Shown one piece after another: positions 1-8,584 of a stretch of 64,000 nucleotides of DNA; the stretch's first letter is position 1; each line of letters opens with the position of its first letter. The notes below the pieces were generated by a model, which was not told where the DNA came from, made no database searches, and worked only from the letters and a program-made list of their open reading frames with translations. The DNA is from Rivularia sp. T60_A2020_040 (lineage in GTDB: Bacteria; Cyanobacteriota; Cyanobacteriia; Cyanobacteriales; Nostocaceae): contig JACYMD010000021.1 of NCBI GenBank assembly GCA_015272215.1, positions 1-64,000 of the forward strand, written 5' to 3'. The position numbers and the translations under genes are program-made.

Positions 1-59
1 ACTGTCAACTGTCAACTGTCAACTGTCAACTGTCAACTGTCAACTGTCAACTGTCAACT
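1..59. repeat. 7-base tandem repeat (CAACTGT) array
   Basis: About eight head-to-tail copies of CAACTGT run from the window edge, so the true left end is not visible. This is the short tandemly repeated type common in filamentous cyanobacteria. The array continues into the 3' end of the neighbouring minus-strand gene and supplies its last codons and stop. The same unit recurs at 14764-14803 and 31734-31755. Confidence 0.95.
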
Positions 60-963
60 TATTCACAAAAGGTGTAATTGCTTCGACAAATTCAACTGTT
101 GATTCATAAGGTAAAACATTTCTTCCGGGAATTGCAATCGCTCTTCCTTGGGGTAGATGTAATTGATAATCAGCTAAACGTTTTTCAGTGGAATCTTTTT
201 TACCAGATTGACTAATACTCGATGCTGTTTCACCAAATACAGCTAATGTTGGCTGCATGATTGATTCTATATCATTCTGATAATCTTTACGCCAAAATCC
301 AGCTAAAAACGAAAAAACTGCATGACGACTTGCCGGATTTTTCGCACCTTCACGTAAGGTATCTAACCATTCATCATCAACATCTGCTTGTGAATTAAAT
401 AGTTGTTTGACGGAAAAATCTGCTAAAAACTTTTTACGTCTTGCATAACGATAAAAAAGATTTCCTGACGGTGAATCAAATAACAGATTCCATAATAGTT
501 TTTGTTGCCATTCTGGTGCTGCTTTAGTCATAATACTCCAAGCAGGAGGTCCAGATAAAATAATTCCAGCAATTAAATCTGGTTGCTTTTTAACCAATTC
601 TATAGCTACAGGAAATAATGCACCTTGAGCTACTAAAATTACAGGTTTTTGTATTACACTTTCGATAAAGTATTGTAATTGTTCTGCCCAATCAATCGTA
701 GTATAAGCTATACGCGGCATATCGCTTTCACCACAACCTAATAAATCGGGATTATAAATTAAATTGCCATTACCTTTTTTATCCCATTCATCACAAAATC
801 TGGACCAAAATTTTCGCGATAAACCAACACCAATGGGATGAATTAATAGTAAGGGAATACCATCAGTTGTAAAATTTTTAGGAGTATAAACTTCGTAAGC
901 ACAGCGGAAGTTATTCCAGGTGTAAAATTGATTTGTATTTGCTGTTTTGTTTAGAGCAATCAT
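40..963 (-). CDS. alpha/beta-hydrolase-fold protein, catalytic triad apparently missing
   Basis: A 307-residue protein with the alpha/beta-hydrolase layout: an oxyanion-hole region LLLIHPIGVG (residues 38-47), a strand ending NPDLLGCGESD (71-81), the nucleophile-elbow position near residue 114, a lid region, and a C-terminal PGRNVLPYE segment. The elbow reads VAQGALFP, so Gly114 stands where Ser is expected, and the late His position reads Val. It is probably a non-catalytic or altered member of the fold (inference), and I recall cyanobacterial relatives with the same QGAL elbow. The last four codons (TVDS) and the stop lie in the CAACTGT array. The start is ATG at 961-963. No substrate can be assigned. 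Confidence 0.8.
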   Translation of the reverse strand: MIALNKTANTNQFYTWNNFRCAYEVYTPKNFTTDGIPLLLIHPIGVGLSRKFWSRFCDEWDKKGNGNLIYNPDLLGCGESDMPRIAYTTIDWAEQLQYFIESVIQKPVILVAQGALFPVAIELVKKQPDLIAGIILSGPPAWSIMTKAAPEWQQKLLWNLLFDSPSGNLFYRYARRKKFLADFSVKQLFNSQADVDDEWLDTLREGAKNPASRHAVFSFLAGFWRKDYQNDIESIMQPTLAVFGETASSISQSGKKDSTEKRLADYQLHLPQGRAIAIPGRNVLPYESTVEFVEAITPFVNKLTVDS

Positions 964-1012
964 TGGTTTAAATCAATAAATTATTTCAAATTTTCAAATT
1001 TTCAAAAAGTAT

Positions 1013-1837
1013 CTAAAAAATCATCTGTGGATGAATCAATTTGTATCCCGCTTGTTTGATTTTTTCATTAGATACTTTGACATTATAAGCGCGGTTATTT
1101 GTTTGAGAAGCATCCCAAATAACATTTGGTTTATCGTATTTTTGACATAAATTATCTATTAATTCTCGACTCGATAGATGTGCATCATCAACTAGATTAT
1201 AAATACCTTGTAATTGATGCTGACGAGCAAATTCAATGGCACCGACAATATCATCTAAATGAATCCAATTTGTGGTATTTTCGCCATTACCGGCACGAGT
1301 TTGACCAAAAGCTCTACTAAATATTTTAACTAATTCTCTACCCTCGCCGTAAATTCCTCCTAATCGTAAGATACAAACCTGTAAATTGTCACTATTTGCA
1401 CAAAGCAAAATTTCCTCAGTTTGATTTAAAATTTTACCATTAGCACTAGTTGGTACAATTGGTGTTTCTTCGTCTACCCAAGCACCATTTTCATCTCCGT
1501 AAACTGAATAACTCGCTGTATATATTAACTGCTTTACTGTGGGAATTTGCTTTAAAACCGAAACTATAGTTTCAGCCGTTTTTAAATAAGTTTCTTCATA
1601 GCTATCGCTACTTTTTGCACCAACACTTAAAAGCACAACTTCTTGATTTTGCAATACTGATTTCAAAGCTTGAGCATCCGAACCTTTGACAATTTCTACT
1701 CTTTGAGCAACTTCTTGTAATCTTGTGACACGACTTGAATTCGTTGTAGTTGCAGTTATAACTAAATCATCATTTTGCTTCCAGTATTTAGCAACTGCAT
1801 AACCTACATATCCGCAGCCAATAATTGCAATATTCAT
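1013..1837 (-). CDS. NAD(P)-dependent epimerase/dehydratase family protein (extended SDR)
   Basis: A 274-residue Rossmann-fold protein. The N-terminus carries the dinucleotide motif GCGYVG (residues 7-12). The active-site strand reads YTASYSVYGDENG, followed by WVDEETP, typical of the YeeZ/NAD-dependent epimerase branch acting on nucleotide sugars or related carbonyl compounds. LRLGGIYGEGR and NWIHLDDIVGAI further down are standard extended-SDR landmarks. It lies in the same direction as the hydrolase-fold gene, 49 bp upstream of that gene's start, so the two may be co-transcribed. The substrate is unknown. The ATG start has no strong Shine-Dalgarno sequence. Confidence 0.85.
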   Translation of the reverse strand: MNIAIIGCGYVGYAVAKYWKQNDDLVITATTTNSSRVTRLQEVAQRVEIVKGSDAQALKSVLQNQEVVLLSVGAKSSDSYEETYLKTAETIVSVLKQIPTVKQLIYTASYSVYGDENGAWVDEETPIVPTSANGKILNQTEEILLCANSDNLQVCILRLGGIYGEGRELVKIFSRAFGQTRAGNGENTTNWIHLDDIVGAIEFARQHQLQGIYNLVDDAHLSSRELIDNLCQKYDKPNVIWDASQTNNRAYNVKVSNEKIKQAGYKLIHPQMIF

Positions 1838-2030
1838 TAAATAAAAGCACCCTTAATTATCAGTTATCAGTAATTAGGTAACGTAGTATATTTTGTTCAT
1901 TGAATATTTGCCGAAGCCATATACAACATTTACTCAAATTTTTTCGTTAAATTAGCGAATTTGATATATTAACTCTCCTAAGATATCAGAATTATGAAAA
2001 ATCAAAATAATCAACGTAACTGATGATTAA

Positions 2031-2516
2031 TTATTGTGCTAATTCCCTTTCTATAGCAGAAATTAATTCTGGGGAATTAGGCTTTACACTACTTTTAAAC
2101 CGGGCTACAACTTCACCATGCTGGTTAATTAAAAACTTTTCAAAGTTCCAAGCAATCGGTCCTTTTGGTTCTACTGAAGTTGTCAACCTTGCATAAAGTG
2201 GATGTTGTTCTTCACCTTTAGCATGAAGTTTATCAAATAATTCAAAGGTTACGCCATAATTTCTGGTACAGAAATCGACAATTTCCTCATTACTTCCAGG
2301 CTCTTGTTCTCCAAAATCGTTACACGGGAAACCCAAAATCCTTAAACCAGCTTCTTTGTAATTCTGATGCAGTTTTTCCAATCCTGTGTATTGTGGAGTA
2401 TAACCGCATTGGGAAGCCACATTCACAATTAAAACTACTTTACCAATATACTCACCCAATTTCCGATCTTTCCCATCCATAGTTTTGACTATAACGTCAG
2501 ATATTGTAATACTCAT
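2031..2516 (-). CDS. Glutathione peroxidase family protein (Cys type)
   Basis: A 161-residue thioredoxin-fold peroxidase that reduces hydrogen peroxide or lipid hydroperoxides with thiols. The peroxidatic residue is Cys37 in NVASQCGYTPQY, where animal enzymes have selenocysteine. Other family landmarks are GFPCNDFGEQEPG, which holds the tetrad Gln, and AWNFEKFL with the tetrad Trp. Length fits bacterial and plant enzymes. Cyanobacterial members often prefer NADPH- or thioredoxin-linked reduction over glutathione (known of the family, not visible here). It is monocistronic, with a 400-bp spacer upstream. Confidence 0.93.
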   Translation of the reverse strand: MSITISDVIVKTMDGKDRKLGEYIGKVVLIVNVASQCGYTPQYTGLEKLHQNYKEAGLRILGFPCNDFGEQEPGSNEEIVDFCTRNYGVTFELFDKLHAKGEEQHPLYARLTTSVEPKGPIAWNFEKFLINQHGEVVARFKSSVKPNSPELISAIERELAQ

Positions 2517-2923
2517 ATTTTTTCTTGTTTGATATTCACTTAGCCCAAGTTTCTCATATTGCAGGCACTTATAAACAAAATCAATATCATAGTGATTTTA
2601 GTTACAAGCTTTGTGCATTTGCTGTTTATCTGTTTATCTTATGACGTTGGTAGCCAATATATTTGTCATTCTCAATCTAATTATTGACAAAAAAATCTCT
2701 CTGGAACCTTGAAAATAACTGCTCAGAGAGAAAGTCGTAGATACAAATATTGATAATAGTATTGTATTTATGTAAGCTTTTACTTCTTTTACTTCAATAT
2801 ATATACTTGGACTAAATTGCTAGATGTTTAATTAGCGATTAAAAATATCAGTAGTGAAGATGTTTATTTAATAACTAATTTTAAACATAAAATTAAGCAT
2901 TTAAACGTAGGACAAAATTCAGT
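2517..2923. other. Intergenic region, 407 bp, no gene seen
   Basis: An AT-rich spacer between the glutathione peroxidase start and the end of the J-domain gene. It contains a minus-strand terminator hairpin (2687-2731) and otherwise nothing I can assign. The peroxidase promoter is expected here. Confidence 0.6.
2687..2731 (-). terminator. Rho-independent terminator on the minus strand
   Basis: Arms 2696-2703 and 2724-2731 form a perfect 8-bp stem (TCTCTCTG/CAGAGAGA) with a 20-base loop. Read on the minus strand, the stem is followed directly by seven T residues. It lies 190 bp beyond the J-domain/pentapeptide gene and probably ends its transcript. Confidence 0.65.
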
Positions 2924-3652
2924 TTATTCGTGAATTGAACCATCAGGCATAATGGCTCCAGATAAATTAGCTCCAATCAGTTTAACAAGTAAGCGATCGC
3001 CAGAACGAATTCTTGCACCTCTTAAGTCAGCACCTCGTAAATCAGCACCGCTCAAGTCAGCACCAATTAAGTCAGCACCCTGAAGATTAACTTCTTTCAT
3101 ATCGGCTAAAAGCAAGTTGGCTCGAAATAAATTCGCATCGGACAAATCAGCACCCCGCAAGACAACTTTATGCATAAAAGCATCGCTGAGATTTGCACCG
3201 TTTAATTTAGCATAGCTGAGATTCCTACCAGATAAATCTCTCCCCTTAAGATTAGCGTGGCTAAAATCTTGTCCGCTCAAATCGGATTTCTGTGAAGGAG
3301 GTTGATTTCTGTGAGGTGTAGGATTTGGATTCGGTTTTTCTTGATAAGGTGCATAGGAATTAGAATGACTGCTAGGTTCAGAAGCCGCGTAAGTTGTAGT
3401 TTTGGATTTAAGATGTGCCTTAAACGAGCGCAACTTTTCCCGGGCTTCATTGAGCTCCTGTAGCTTTCTACGTGCCTTTTCTTGCAGTCGTTGCTTTTCT
3501 TGAGGAATTCTATCCGGGTGCCAAATAAAAGCCAAATCCCGGTAAGCCTGGTTAACTTCTTCAAGCGACGCTCCAGGCTCCAACTCTAAAATTCTGTAGT
3601 ACCGCTCCAGTTCTCTCATAATCGGTGAATTGAATGGCAAATATACTGCCAT
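2924..3652 (-). CDS. J-domain protein with C-terminal pentapeptide repeats
   Basis: A 242-residue protein. Residues 15-75 form a DnaJ domain (RYYRILELEPGAS..., with HPD in the loop FIWHPDRIP), which would stimulate an Hsp70 (DnaK). A Ser/Asn/Pro-rich linker follows (about 85-125). Residues 127-240 are a run of A(D/N)LxG pentapeptide units (SGQDFSHANLKGRDLSGRNL and so on) expected to fold as a right-handed beta-helix. This J-plus-pentapeptide fusion is a recurrent cyanobacterial architecture. The pentapeptide part may place the co-chaperone on a client or surface (inference). A terminator lies downstream at 2687-2731. Confidence 0.9.
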   Translation of the reverse strand: MAVYLPFNSPIMRELERYYRILELEPGASLEEVNQAYRDLAFIWHPDRIPQEKQRLQEKARRKLQELNEAREKLRSFKAHLKSKTTTYAASEPSSHSNSYAPYQEKPNPNPTPHRNQPPSQKSDLSGQDFSHANLKGRDLSGRNLSYAKLNGANLSDAFMHKVVLRGADLSDANLFRANLLLADMKEVNLQGADLIGADLSGADLRGADLRGARIRSGDRLLVKLIGANLSGAIMPDGSIHE

Positions 3653-3906
3653 TATGAGTTATTCAGTAGTGTATCTGCTTAATTGTTTGCCAAATTTTGC
3701 GATCGCGCTGCCATATAAGCTACAAGTAGATATTAGTTGGTTGACCTGCGACAGTTGAGAGTTAACCTTTAACTCCTAACTCCTGACTCCTAATTCCCAT
3801 TCTAATTGTTGCATCTTGTTACAACTTATTTCCCAATTCGGGTAAAACAGTGAAAAGTAGAAAATGAAGTAATAGTCACCTTTATTGAAATTAGGAGATT
3901 TCTAAT

Positions 3907-4002
3907 ATGTCAATTTCAGACACTCAAGTTTATATCGCTTTAGTTGTAGCACTAATTCCAGGTATTTTGGCTTGGCGTTTAGCAACTGAACTCTACAAGT
4001 AA
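3907..4002 (+). CDS. psaM: Photosystem I reaction centre subunit XII (PsaM)
   Basis: A 31-residue single-span membrane peptide beginning MSISDTQVYIALVVALIPG and ending TELYK. The SDTQ start, the hydrophobic helix, and the RLATELYK end match PsaM, a small thylakoid subunit at the trimer interface of photosystem I. ATG 3907 is preceded by AGGAG (3893-3897), a good ribosome binding site. At 31 codons it is easily missed by gene finders. It stands alone, with a structured terminator right after it (4039-4136), suggesting a short abundant monocistronic mRNA. Confidence 0.93.
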   Translation: MSISDTQVYIALVVALIPGILAWRLATELYK

Positions 4003-4038
4003 GTAATTTTTAATTATTGAAACTAATGTAGAGTTTGT

Positions 4039-4136
4039 AATCCTGGCAACATTAAGTGCATTTTCCGGAAGCTTGTAACTTTTGTTTGTAAGCTACTTAA
4101 GAAAAGCCACTTATAAATGCCAGGGTTATTTTTTTT
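4039..4136 (+). terminator. Long structured terminator after psaM
   Basis: The outer stem pairs AATCCTGGCA (4039-4048) with TGCCAGGGTT (4118-4127), and a second stem pairs TAAGTG (4053-4058) with CACTTA (4108-4113). An inner AGCTT/AAGCT pairing closes a long, roughly 90-nt hairpin that ends in a T8 run (4129-4136). The length is unusual for a simple terminator and may also stabilise the psaM mRNA. Confidence 0.7.
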
Positions 4137-4272
4137 GACGCTATTTCTAAGTGTAGCAGTTTGAAAAAAATGGAGTAAGATGGCAGCACATGAAACCCGT
4201 AAATAGCCGATATTAGATATTTACGAAATTTACCAAAAATTCGTTCTTTTTGAGGAGATTAAGTCTATTACC

Positions 4273-4683
4273 ATGAATGCAATTCAACCGTCTAACCCGG
4301 AACTACAGCCGATACAGCGGCGCAGGAATGTTGCTAGTAGACCTCATCGTCATCTACGGCAACGTTCTTATCAAATAATGGCGTTGGAAACAACAGTAAA
4401 AATAGGTGTTAATTTGGCGATTTCCGCCGCCGCAATATCGGCTTTAACTCAACTTTTACCTCATCATTGGACTGGACAAGAAAAACTGCGACAATTACGT
4501 ACCGAAGTTAATACTACTCAAGAACGTGTGAATAATTTAAGGGCAGAATTTGATCAAACTTTTGATTCTCGTCAAGCTAATAGGGTGATGCAACAACAGG
4601 GAAATCTGATACCGCTCAATCAAAAAAGAATTGTATTGACAAACCAGACAACACCGGCTGAACTCAGAGAATATACACCTTAA
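4273..4683 (+). CDS. Conserved cyanobacterial-type small membrane protein, function unknown
   Basis: A 136-residue protein with a basic N-terminal tail (RRRNVASRPHRHLRQR), one hydrophobic segment at about residues 42-64 (TTVKIGVNLAISAAAISAL), and a predicted coiled coil (about 68-105, QEKLRQLRTEVNTTQERV). It ends in a polar tail containing NQKRIVLTNQ. The layout suggests a single-pass protein with the coiled coil on one side. GAGGAG at 4251-4256 lies upstream of the ATG at a long spacing. I do not recognise a named family or function. Confidence 0.75.
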   Translation: MNAIQPSNPELQPIQRRRNVASRPHRHLRQRSYQIMALETTVKIGVNLAISAAAISALTQLLPHHWTGQEKLRQLRTEVNTTQERVNNLRAEFDQTFDSRQANRVMQQQGNLIPLNQKRIVLTNQTTPAELREYTP

Positions 4684-4914
4684 TAGTTTGAGGGAATATT
4701 ATTTTTGAGTAGAATAAATTTTTTTGCTTTTTATCCCTATCTAATGAGTCCAAAAAGAGTTGCCTTTGCTAACAGCTAATAGTTAATAATTAGTTGCTAA
4801 TTATCACCTTACCTTGCAATATAATTATCATCTATTAGCTATTAGTAATTAGAAAGAATGAATTACGATCAAATATTTATTAAAAGTATTAAAAGTTTAA
4901 AAGTTTAGTTGTAT

Positions 4915-5658
4915 TTATTCCCCGATTTCCCATTCCGGATGCATGGGAAGCAGTAGTTCATTTAACCAGCTTTCTACTTGTAAACGCAAATTAAATGTTG
5001 AATTATCGGTTTTATTCGCTCTAGGTGGTAGTTGCTCTAAAGCACGATAATAATCGGCGATCGCAACATTCCATTCGCCCCAGATATGGTAAGTTCTGCC
5101 TCTTTCAGCTAAAATATGACTTTGCAATTTGCCAAAAAATAACGCTGTTTCAAAATTATCAATAGCTTCTGTATATTCTCCTAACTCGCGCAAGGTGATA
5201 CCCCGGTTAATCCAGGCTCTAACATGACTGGGATCTAAATCTAAAGCTTTTTCATAATCACCTAATGCAGCTTCTAAATCTCCAATTGCAGCATAATAAT
5301 TGGCTCGATTGTTGTAAGCACTAGCCAAAGTAGGATTTAGTTGTAACGCTTTGTTAAAATCACGAACCGCTTTTTGTTCTTCACCGCTTTGAAAATAAAC
5401 CAATCCCCGATTGTTGTAATCAATCGCGTTATCAGGATGACGCTCAATTAACTGATTAAAAACGGCGATTGCTACATAAAAATCACCTTTTTTGGCTGAC
5501 TTTAAACCACGAGAGCGTAAATCTTGATCTGCGTAACTGTCGTATAATTGACTATTACTATCCTCATGGCGATGGTCATGAGCAGTAAATTTTGCAGTAT
5601 TAAGTCTGCCGATATTATCTTGCTTGTCACCGAATGTTGAAAATAAGTGAATCTTCAT
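4915..5658 (-). CDS. Tetratricopeptide repeat protein
   Basis: A 247-residue protein with about five consecutive TPR units between residues 45 and 215. Examples are AIDYNNRGLVYFQSGEEQKA, ASAYNNRANYYAAIGDLEAA and VRAWINRGITLRELGEYTEA. TPRs are protein-protein interaction scaffolds. There is no enzymatic domain, signal peptide or membrane helix, so it is probably cytoplasmic. A binding partner cannot be inferred because the neighbours are unrelated. Confidence 0.88.
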   Translation of the reverse strand: MKIHLFSTFGDKQDNIGRLNTAKFTAHDHRHEDSNSQLYDSYADQDLRSRGLKSAKKGDFYVAIAVFNQLIERHPDNAIDYNNRGLVYFQSGEEQKAVRDFNKALQLNPTLASAYNNRANYYAAIGDLEAALGDYEKALDLDPSHVRAWINRGITLRELGEYTEAIDNFETALFFGKLQSHILAERGRTYHIWGEWNVAIADYYRALEQLPPRANKTDNSTFNLRLQVESWLNELLLPMHPEWEIGE

Positions 5659-6002
5659 ATCATCCTGCCTGAGTTGGTAATTTTATAAAATAAACTGATA
5701 GTAGGTTCGCGCTTTTTGTGATGCCCCCGTGTTCGGATTGATTATCCGTAATTGCCAACGTCCAACTATCCAAAATATATAATTGACGCTCTCCACGACT
5801 AAACACAGCATAATTACACTGTATTTTTGCAAATTAATCATAGATACCAACTCTTGAGAGTCAATTCCAGAAAATCACAAATAATTGCAATTTAAAACCC
5901 TACCAGACAACACTGCGATCGCAACTGGTAGAATGCCTTCAAGCAATACATATTTTTATTGGCGATTCATTAACGGTTCACAAAAAAGAGAAAAGCAACA
6001 AA
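5659..6002. other. Intergenic region between divergent genes, 344 bp
   Basis: It separates the divergently transcribed TPR gene and the gene at 6003, so promoters for both should be here. A HIP1 site GCGATCGC lies near 5917. I see no coding sequence. Confidence 0.6.
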
Positions 6003-6467
6003 ATGGTAAATACAATTTCTTATCCCGATGCTCCCGATTTAGCCCCAGATGATTACATAGTCATCGGTTTAGCTACCTGTTTTATCAAAGAAGAAGGTGA
6101 AGTACATGAAGTTGACGTAATCGAACCCATCCCCTCAGCTTCCTTAGAATCGCTGTTCAAAGGTATTCCCACTTCCTACAAATCGGCTGTTGCAACCACA
6201 CTAGGAAGCGTCTTAGATGGTGAAATAGCCCGTAAACCAGCGCAATTGGATAACTCCGCACAAATAGTCAACGATTTTAGCGAACGAGCATTTGCCGCAG
6301 CACGCACCTACAAGCGTAAAGAATCAGCACAATCTTTAATTCCGTTAGGTAAAACCTACAGCGACTTTCAATACTCAGTAGAGAAAAAACGAGTATTAAA
6401 CGCTCAAAGAGTAGTTAATAAAGATGACAACGTGAAACAGCATTCTCATACTCATAAAATTTTGTAA
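6003..6467 (+). CDS. Conserved hypothetical protein
   Basis: A 154-residue soluble protein starting MVNTISYPDAPDLAPDDYIV. It has an acidic N-terminal half (FIKEEGEVHEVDVIEPIP) and a helical C-terminal half with a basic tail ending QHSHTHKIL. No signal peptide, membrane helix or recognised motif is visible. Codon use resembles the neighbours and the frame is open throughout, so it is likely a real gene. I have the impression of a conserved cyanobacterial family, but no function can be given. Confidence 0.7.
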   Translation: MVNTISYPDAPDLAPDDYIVIGLATCFIKEEGEVHEVDVIEPIPSASLESLFKGIPTSYKSAVATTLGSVLDGEIARKPAQLDNSAQIVNDFSERAFAAARTYKRKESAQSLIPLGKTYSDFQYSVEKKRVLNAQRVVNKDDNVKQHSHTHKIL

Positions 6468-6641
6468 TGGGAATTGGGGCATTCCTTCTTCTTTTTCTCC
6501 GGCAAGGAATGCAGTTGCAGTATAGAAACGAACCTAAAATTTTTAAACCCATTTGTGGGAGCATCTTGCTCCCTATTTGAGATATCTTTCTACAGATTTT
6601 ATACCCCTATGGAAGACGAGCATCTAATACTACCACTTGAC

Positions 6642-6926
6642 TCACCAAGACACACCTTTCATTTCCGGAGGAAATAATTGACGTTTAGATAACCTGTCTT
6701 CATCTAAAGCATTAATTAAAAACTCACCCGTACTTTCTTGTTCTTGAGCATCATCTTCATTTAACCAAGAATCAAGCAAATCAACTAAGCTGGTTTGCTT
6801 CTCTTTGTTTGAAATATGCTCTATCAAAAATTCCAAAGTATAATCTTCTACAGAGATGCCTTTTTGTTCTGCTCTTTGAGTCAAATATAATTCAATCTCT
6901 GGTGTTAAATTGAGTGTTATTGTCAT
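6642..6926 (-). CDS. Small antitoxin-like protein, no paired toxin
   Basis: A 94-residue protein. The N-terminus ITLNLTPEIELYLTQRAEQKGISVEDY resembles the ribbon-helix-helix/CopG-like start of VapB-type antitoxins: a strand followed by two helices. The C-terminus is acidic (NEDDAQEQES) and ends in PPEMKGVSW. No toxin gene lies next to it (the downstream minus-strand DNA is empty), so it is either a solitary regulator or a remnant of a toxin-antitoxin pair. Function is an inference from the N-terminal pattern only. Confidence 0.65.
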   Translation of the reverse strand: MTITLNLTPEIELYLTQRAEQKGISVEDYTLEFLIEHISNKEKQTSLVDLLDSWLNEDDAQEQESTGEFLINALDEDRLSKRQLFPPEMKGVSW

Positions 6927-7166
6927 AAATATATTTTTAACTACACTTAATATTTTAACTAAATCATCGGTTTTTCAGCGAAAATGACTAATCTAGCTAT
7001 AACTAAAAATCTATAATCATCCAACTATCCCATGTCATCTAAAGTAAGCCATTTTACTGCGCGTTTTGCTTTTGTAGCCGCTGTCTTTGTAGCGTGTCTG
7101 TAGAAGGTATTCCATTTGTCAGCTAAAATACGAAAATATGAATCTTCCCTCAATCCCCAAAAAACG

Positions 7167-7721
7167 ATGCTAAAACTCTACGGTGGTGCGCGTAGTCGTG
7201 CTTCAATTATTCAGTGGTATTTAGAAGAATTAGAAATTCCCTACGAATTCGTCAAGCTTGATATGCAAGCAGGAGAACACCGTCAACCGGAATTTTTAGC
7301 GATTAACCCCATGGGAAAAGTTCCTGTAATTACAGATGGTGATTTCAGACTTTGGGAATCCGGCGCGATTTTGCTATATCTTGCTGATAAATATAGTCAA
7401 AAAACTATTTCTCCAGAAGAACGTGCTATTTATTCTCAATGGACGCTGTTTGCAAATGCGACTTTGGGACCAGGAGTTTTCATAGAAGCTAACCGAGAAA
7501 AAGAAATGCCCCGTTTAATGAATCCCTTGAATGAAATATTAGCACAGCAACCTTTTCTAACTGGTGAAGAATTTACTGTTGCTGATGTCGCTGTGGGTTC
7601 GATTCTCAACTATATTCCTATTATGCTCAAGGTGGATTTAAGCGAGTATCCAAATGTTACTAATTATATGACAAAACTCTCCCACCGTCCGGCATTTCAA
7701 AAGGCTATGGGGGTACTTTGA
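7167..7721 (+). CDS. Glutathione S-transferase family protein
   Basis: A 184-residue protein from ATG 7167. Residues 1-75 are the thioredoxin-like GST N-domain (MLKLYGGARSRASIIQWYLE, then NPMGKVPVITDG with the cis-Pro and LWESGAILLYLADKY with the Glu-Ser that binds the glutathione gamma-Glu). The rest is a helical C-domain (FTVADVAVGSILNYIP). A longer reading from TTG 7116 adds 17 residues that do not fit the family, so ATG 7167 is preferred. It transfers or handles glutathione conjugates, and the substrate is unknown. It converges on yajQ. Confidence 0.9.
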   Translation: MLKLYGGARSRASIIQWYLEELEIPYEFVKLDMQAGEHRQPEFLAINPMGKVPVITDGDFRLWESGAILLYLADKYSQKTISPEERAIYSQWTLFANATLGPGVFIEANREKEMPRLMNPLNEILAQQPFLTGEEFTVADVAVGSILNYIPIMLKVDLSEYPNVTNYMTKLSHRPAFQKAMGVL

Positions 7722-7752
7722 GTTAATTTTAAAAGTTAGTTAGCCAGTAGCC

Positions 7753-7959
7753 AGTAGGTTGGGTTAAACAGGAAAATCAACTTGAGAAAGTAAGGTGAAT
7801 TTATAATTATTCTGTCGTAACTCAATATCAATGTTTTTATTTTAAATAAATTCAGTTATTGCAAAATAAGAATAATCATAGAATATGTTGGGTTACGGCT
7901 TACAGATTAATTCCTAGTTGAAAACCCTTATTATTCGTGCGCCGTAAACCCAACCTACT
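7753..7959. repeat. Foldback repeat between convergent genes
   Basis: A perfect 13-bp inverted repeat, AGTAGGTTGGGTT (7753-7765) and AACCCAACCTACT (7947-7959), encloses about 180 bp, with a further GTTGGGTTACGGC copy near 7885. TAGGTTGGGTT palindromes of this type are dispersed in many cyanobacterial genomes. There is no transposase. It may double as a bidirectional terminator for the gst and yajQ genes. Confidence 0.6.
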
Positions 7960-7978
7960 AGCTACAAGCTATGTTTAT

Positions 7979-8470
7979 CTAACGATAATTTGTAAACTGC
8001 AAAGCGACGGGCAAATCTTCTTCTTTTAACCGCTGCATCACAACTTGCAAATCATCTTTATTCTTACTACTAACTCGGATTAAATCTCCTTGAATTGAAG
8101 CCTGTACTTTCTTAAATTCATCGCGAATCAATTTAGAAAGATTCTTGGCAATTTCTGGACTAATACCTTTTTTTAACTTAATTTCTTGATTGACGCGATT
8201 ACCACCAGCAGATTCAGCTTTACCAAACTCAAAGATTTTTTGAGAAAGTTTACGTTTTGCTGCTTTTTCTCTGAGAATAGTGTTGACTGTTTCTAAGGTG
8301 AAATCGCTATCTGCATTAACTTTAATGCTTTCTTCTGTTAATTCCATTGTCGTTTTAGTGTCTTTCAAATCGTAGCGGCTCTTAATTTCTCGCGTAGTTT
8401 GGTCAATAGCATTAACCAACTCTTGTCTATCAAAATCGCTCACAACATCGAAAGAATAAGTAGAAGCCAT
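7979..8470 (-). CDS. YajQ family nucleotide-binding protein
   Basis: A 163-residue protein matching YajQ/DUF520 along its whole length. It starts [19 protein letters not shown], has the two-domain ferredoxin-like arrangement, a [19 protein letters not shown] helix and the ending [11 protein letters not shown]. Family members bind nucleic acid or nucleotides, and some bind cyclic di-GMP and act with transcription regulators. Whether this one binds c-di-GMP cannot be told from sequence. Length is typical (about 163). Confidence 0.95.
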   Translation of the reverse strand: MASTYSFDVVSDFDRQELVNAIDQTTREIKSRYDLKDTKTTMELTEESIKVNADSDFTLETVNTILREKAAKRKLSQKIFEFGKAESAGGNRVNQEIKLKKGISPEIAKNLSKLIRDEFKKVQASIQGDLIRVSSKNKDDLQVVMQRLKEEDLPVALQFTNYR

Positions 8471-8584
8471 AAAACAAAATCCAGTTTTCTTTATTCGTAA
8501 TTTTACATTTAAATAACTGTATTTGATAGTTGATAGTTAATAGTATTTAGTCTCACAAATGTCGAAAAAATCACAATTAACAAC

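Noticed and set aside
1-59. Short tandem repeats as a CRISPR array
   Set aside because: Units are 7 bp with no spacers between them.
6474-6677. 67-codon plus-strand frame beginning MGHSFFFF
   Set aside because: It overlaps the end of the better minus-strand gene at 6642-6926, has a poly-F start and no family pattern; most likely chance.
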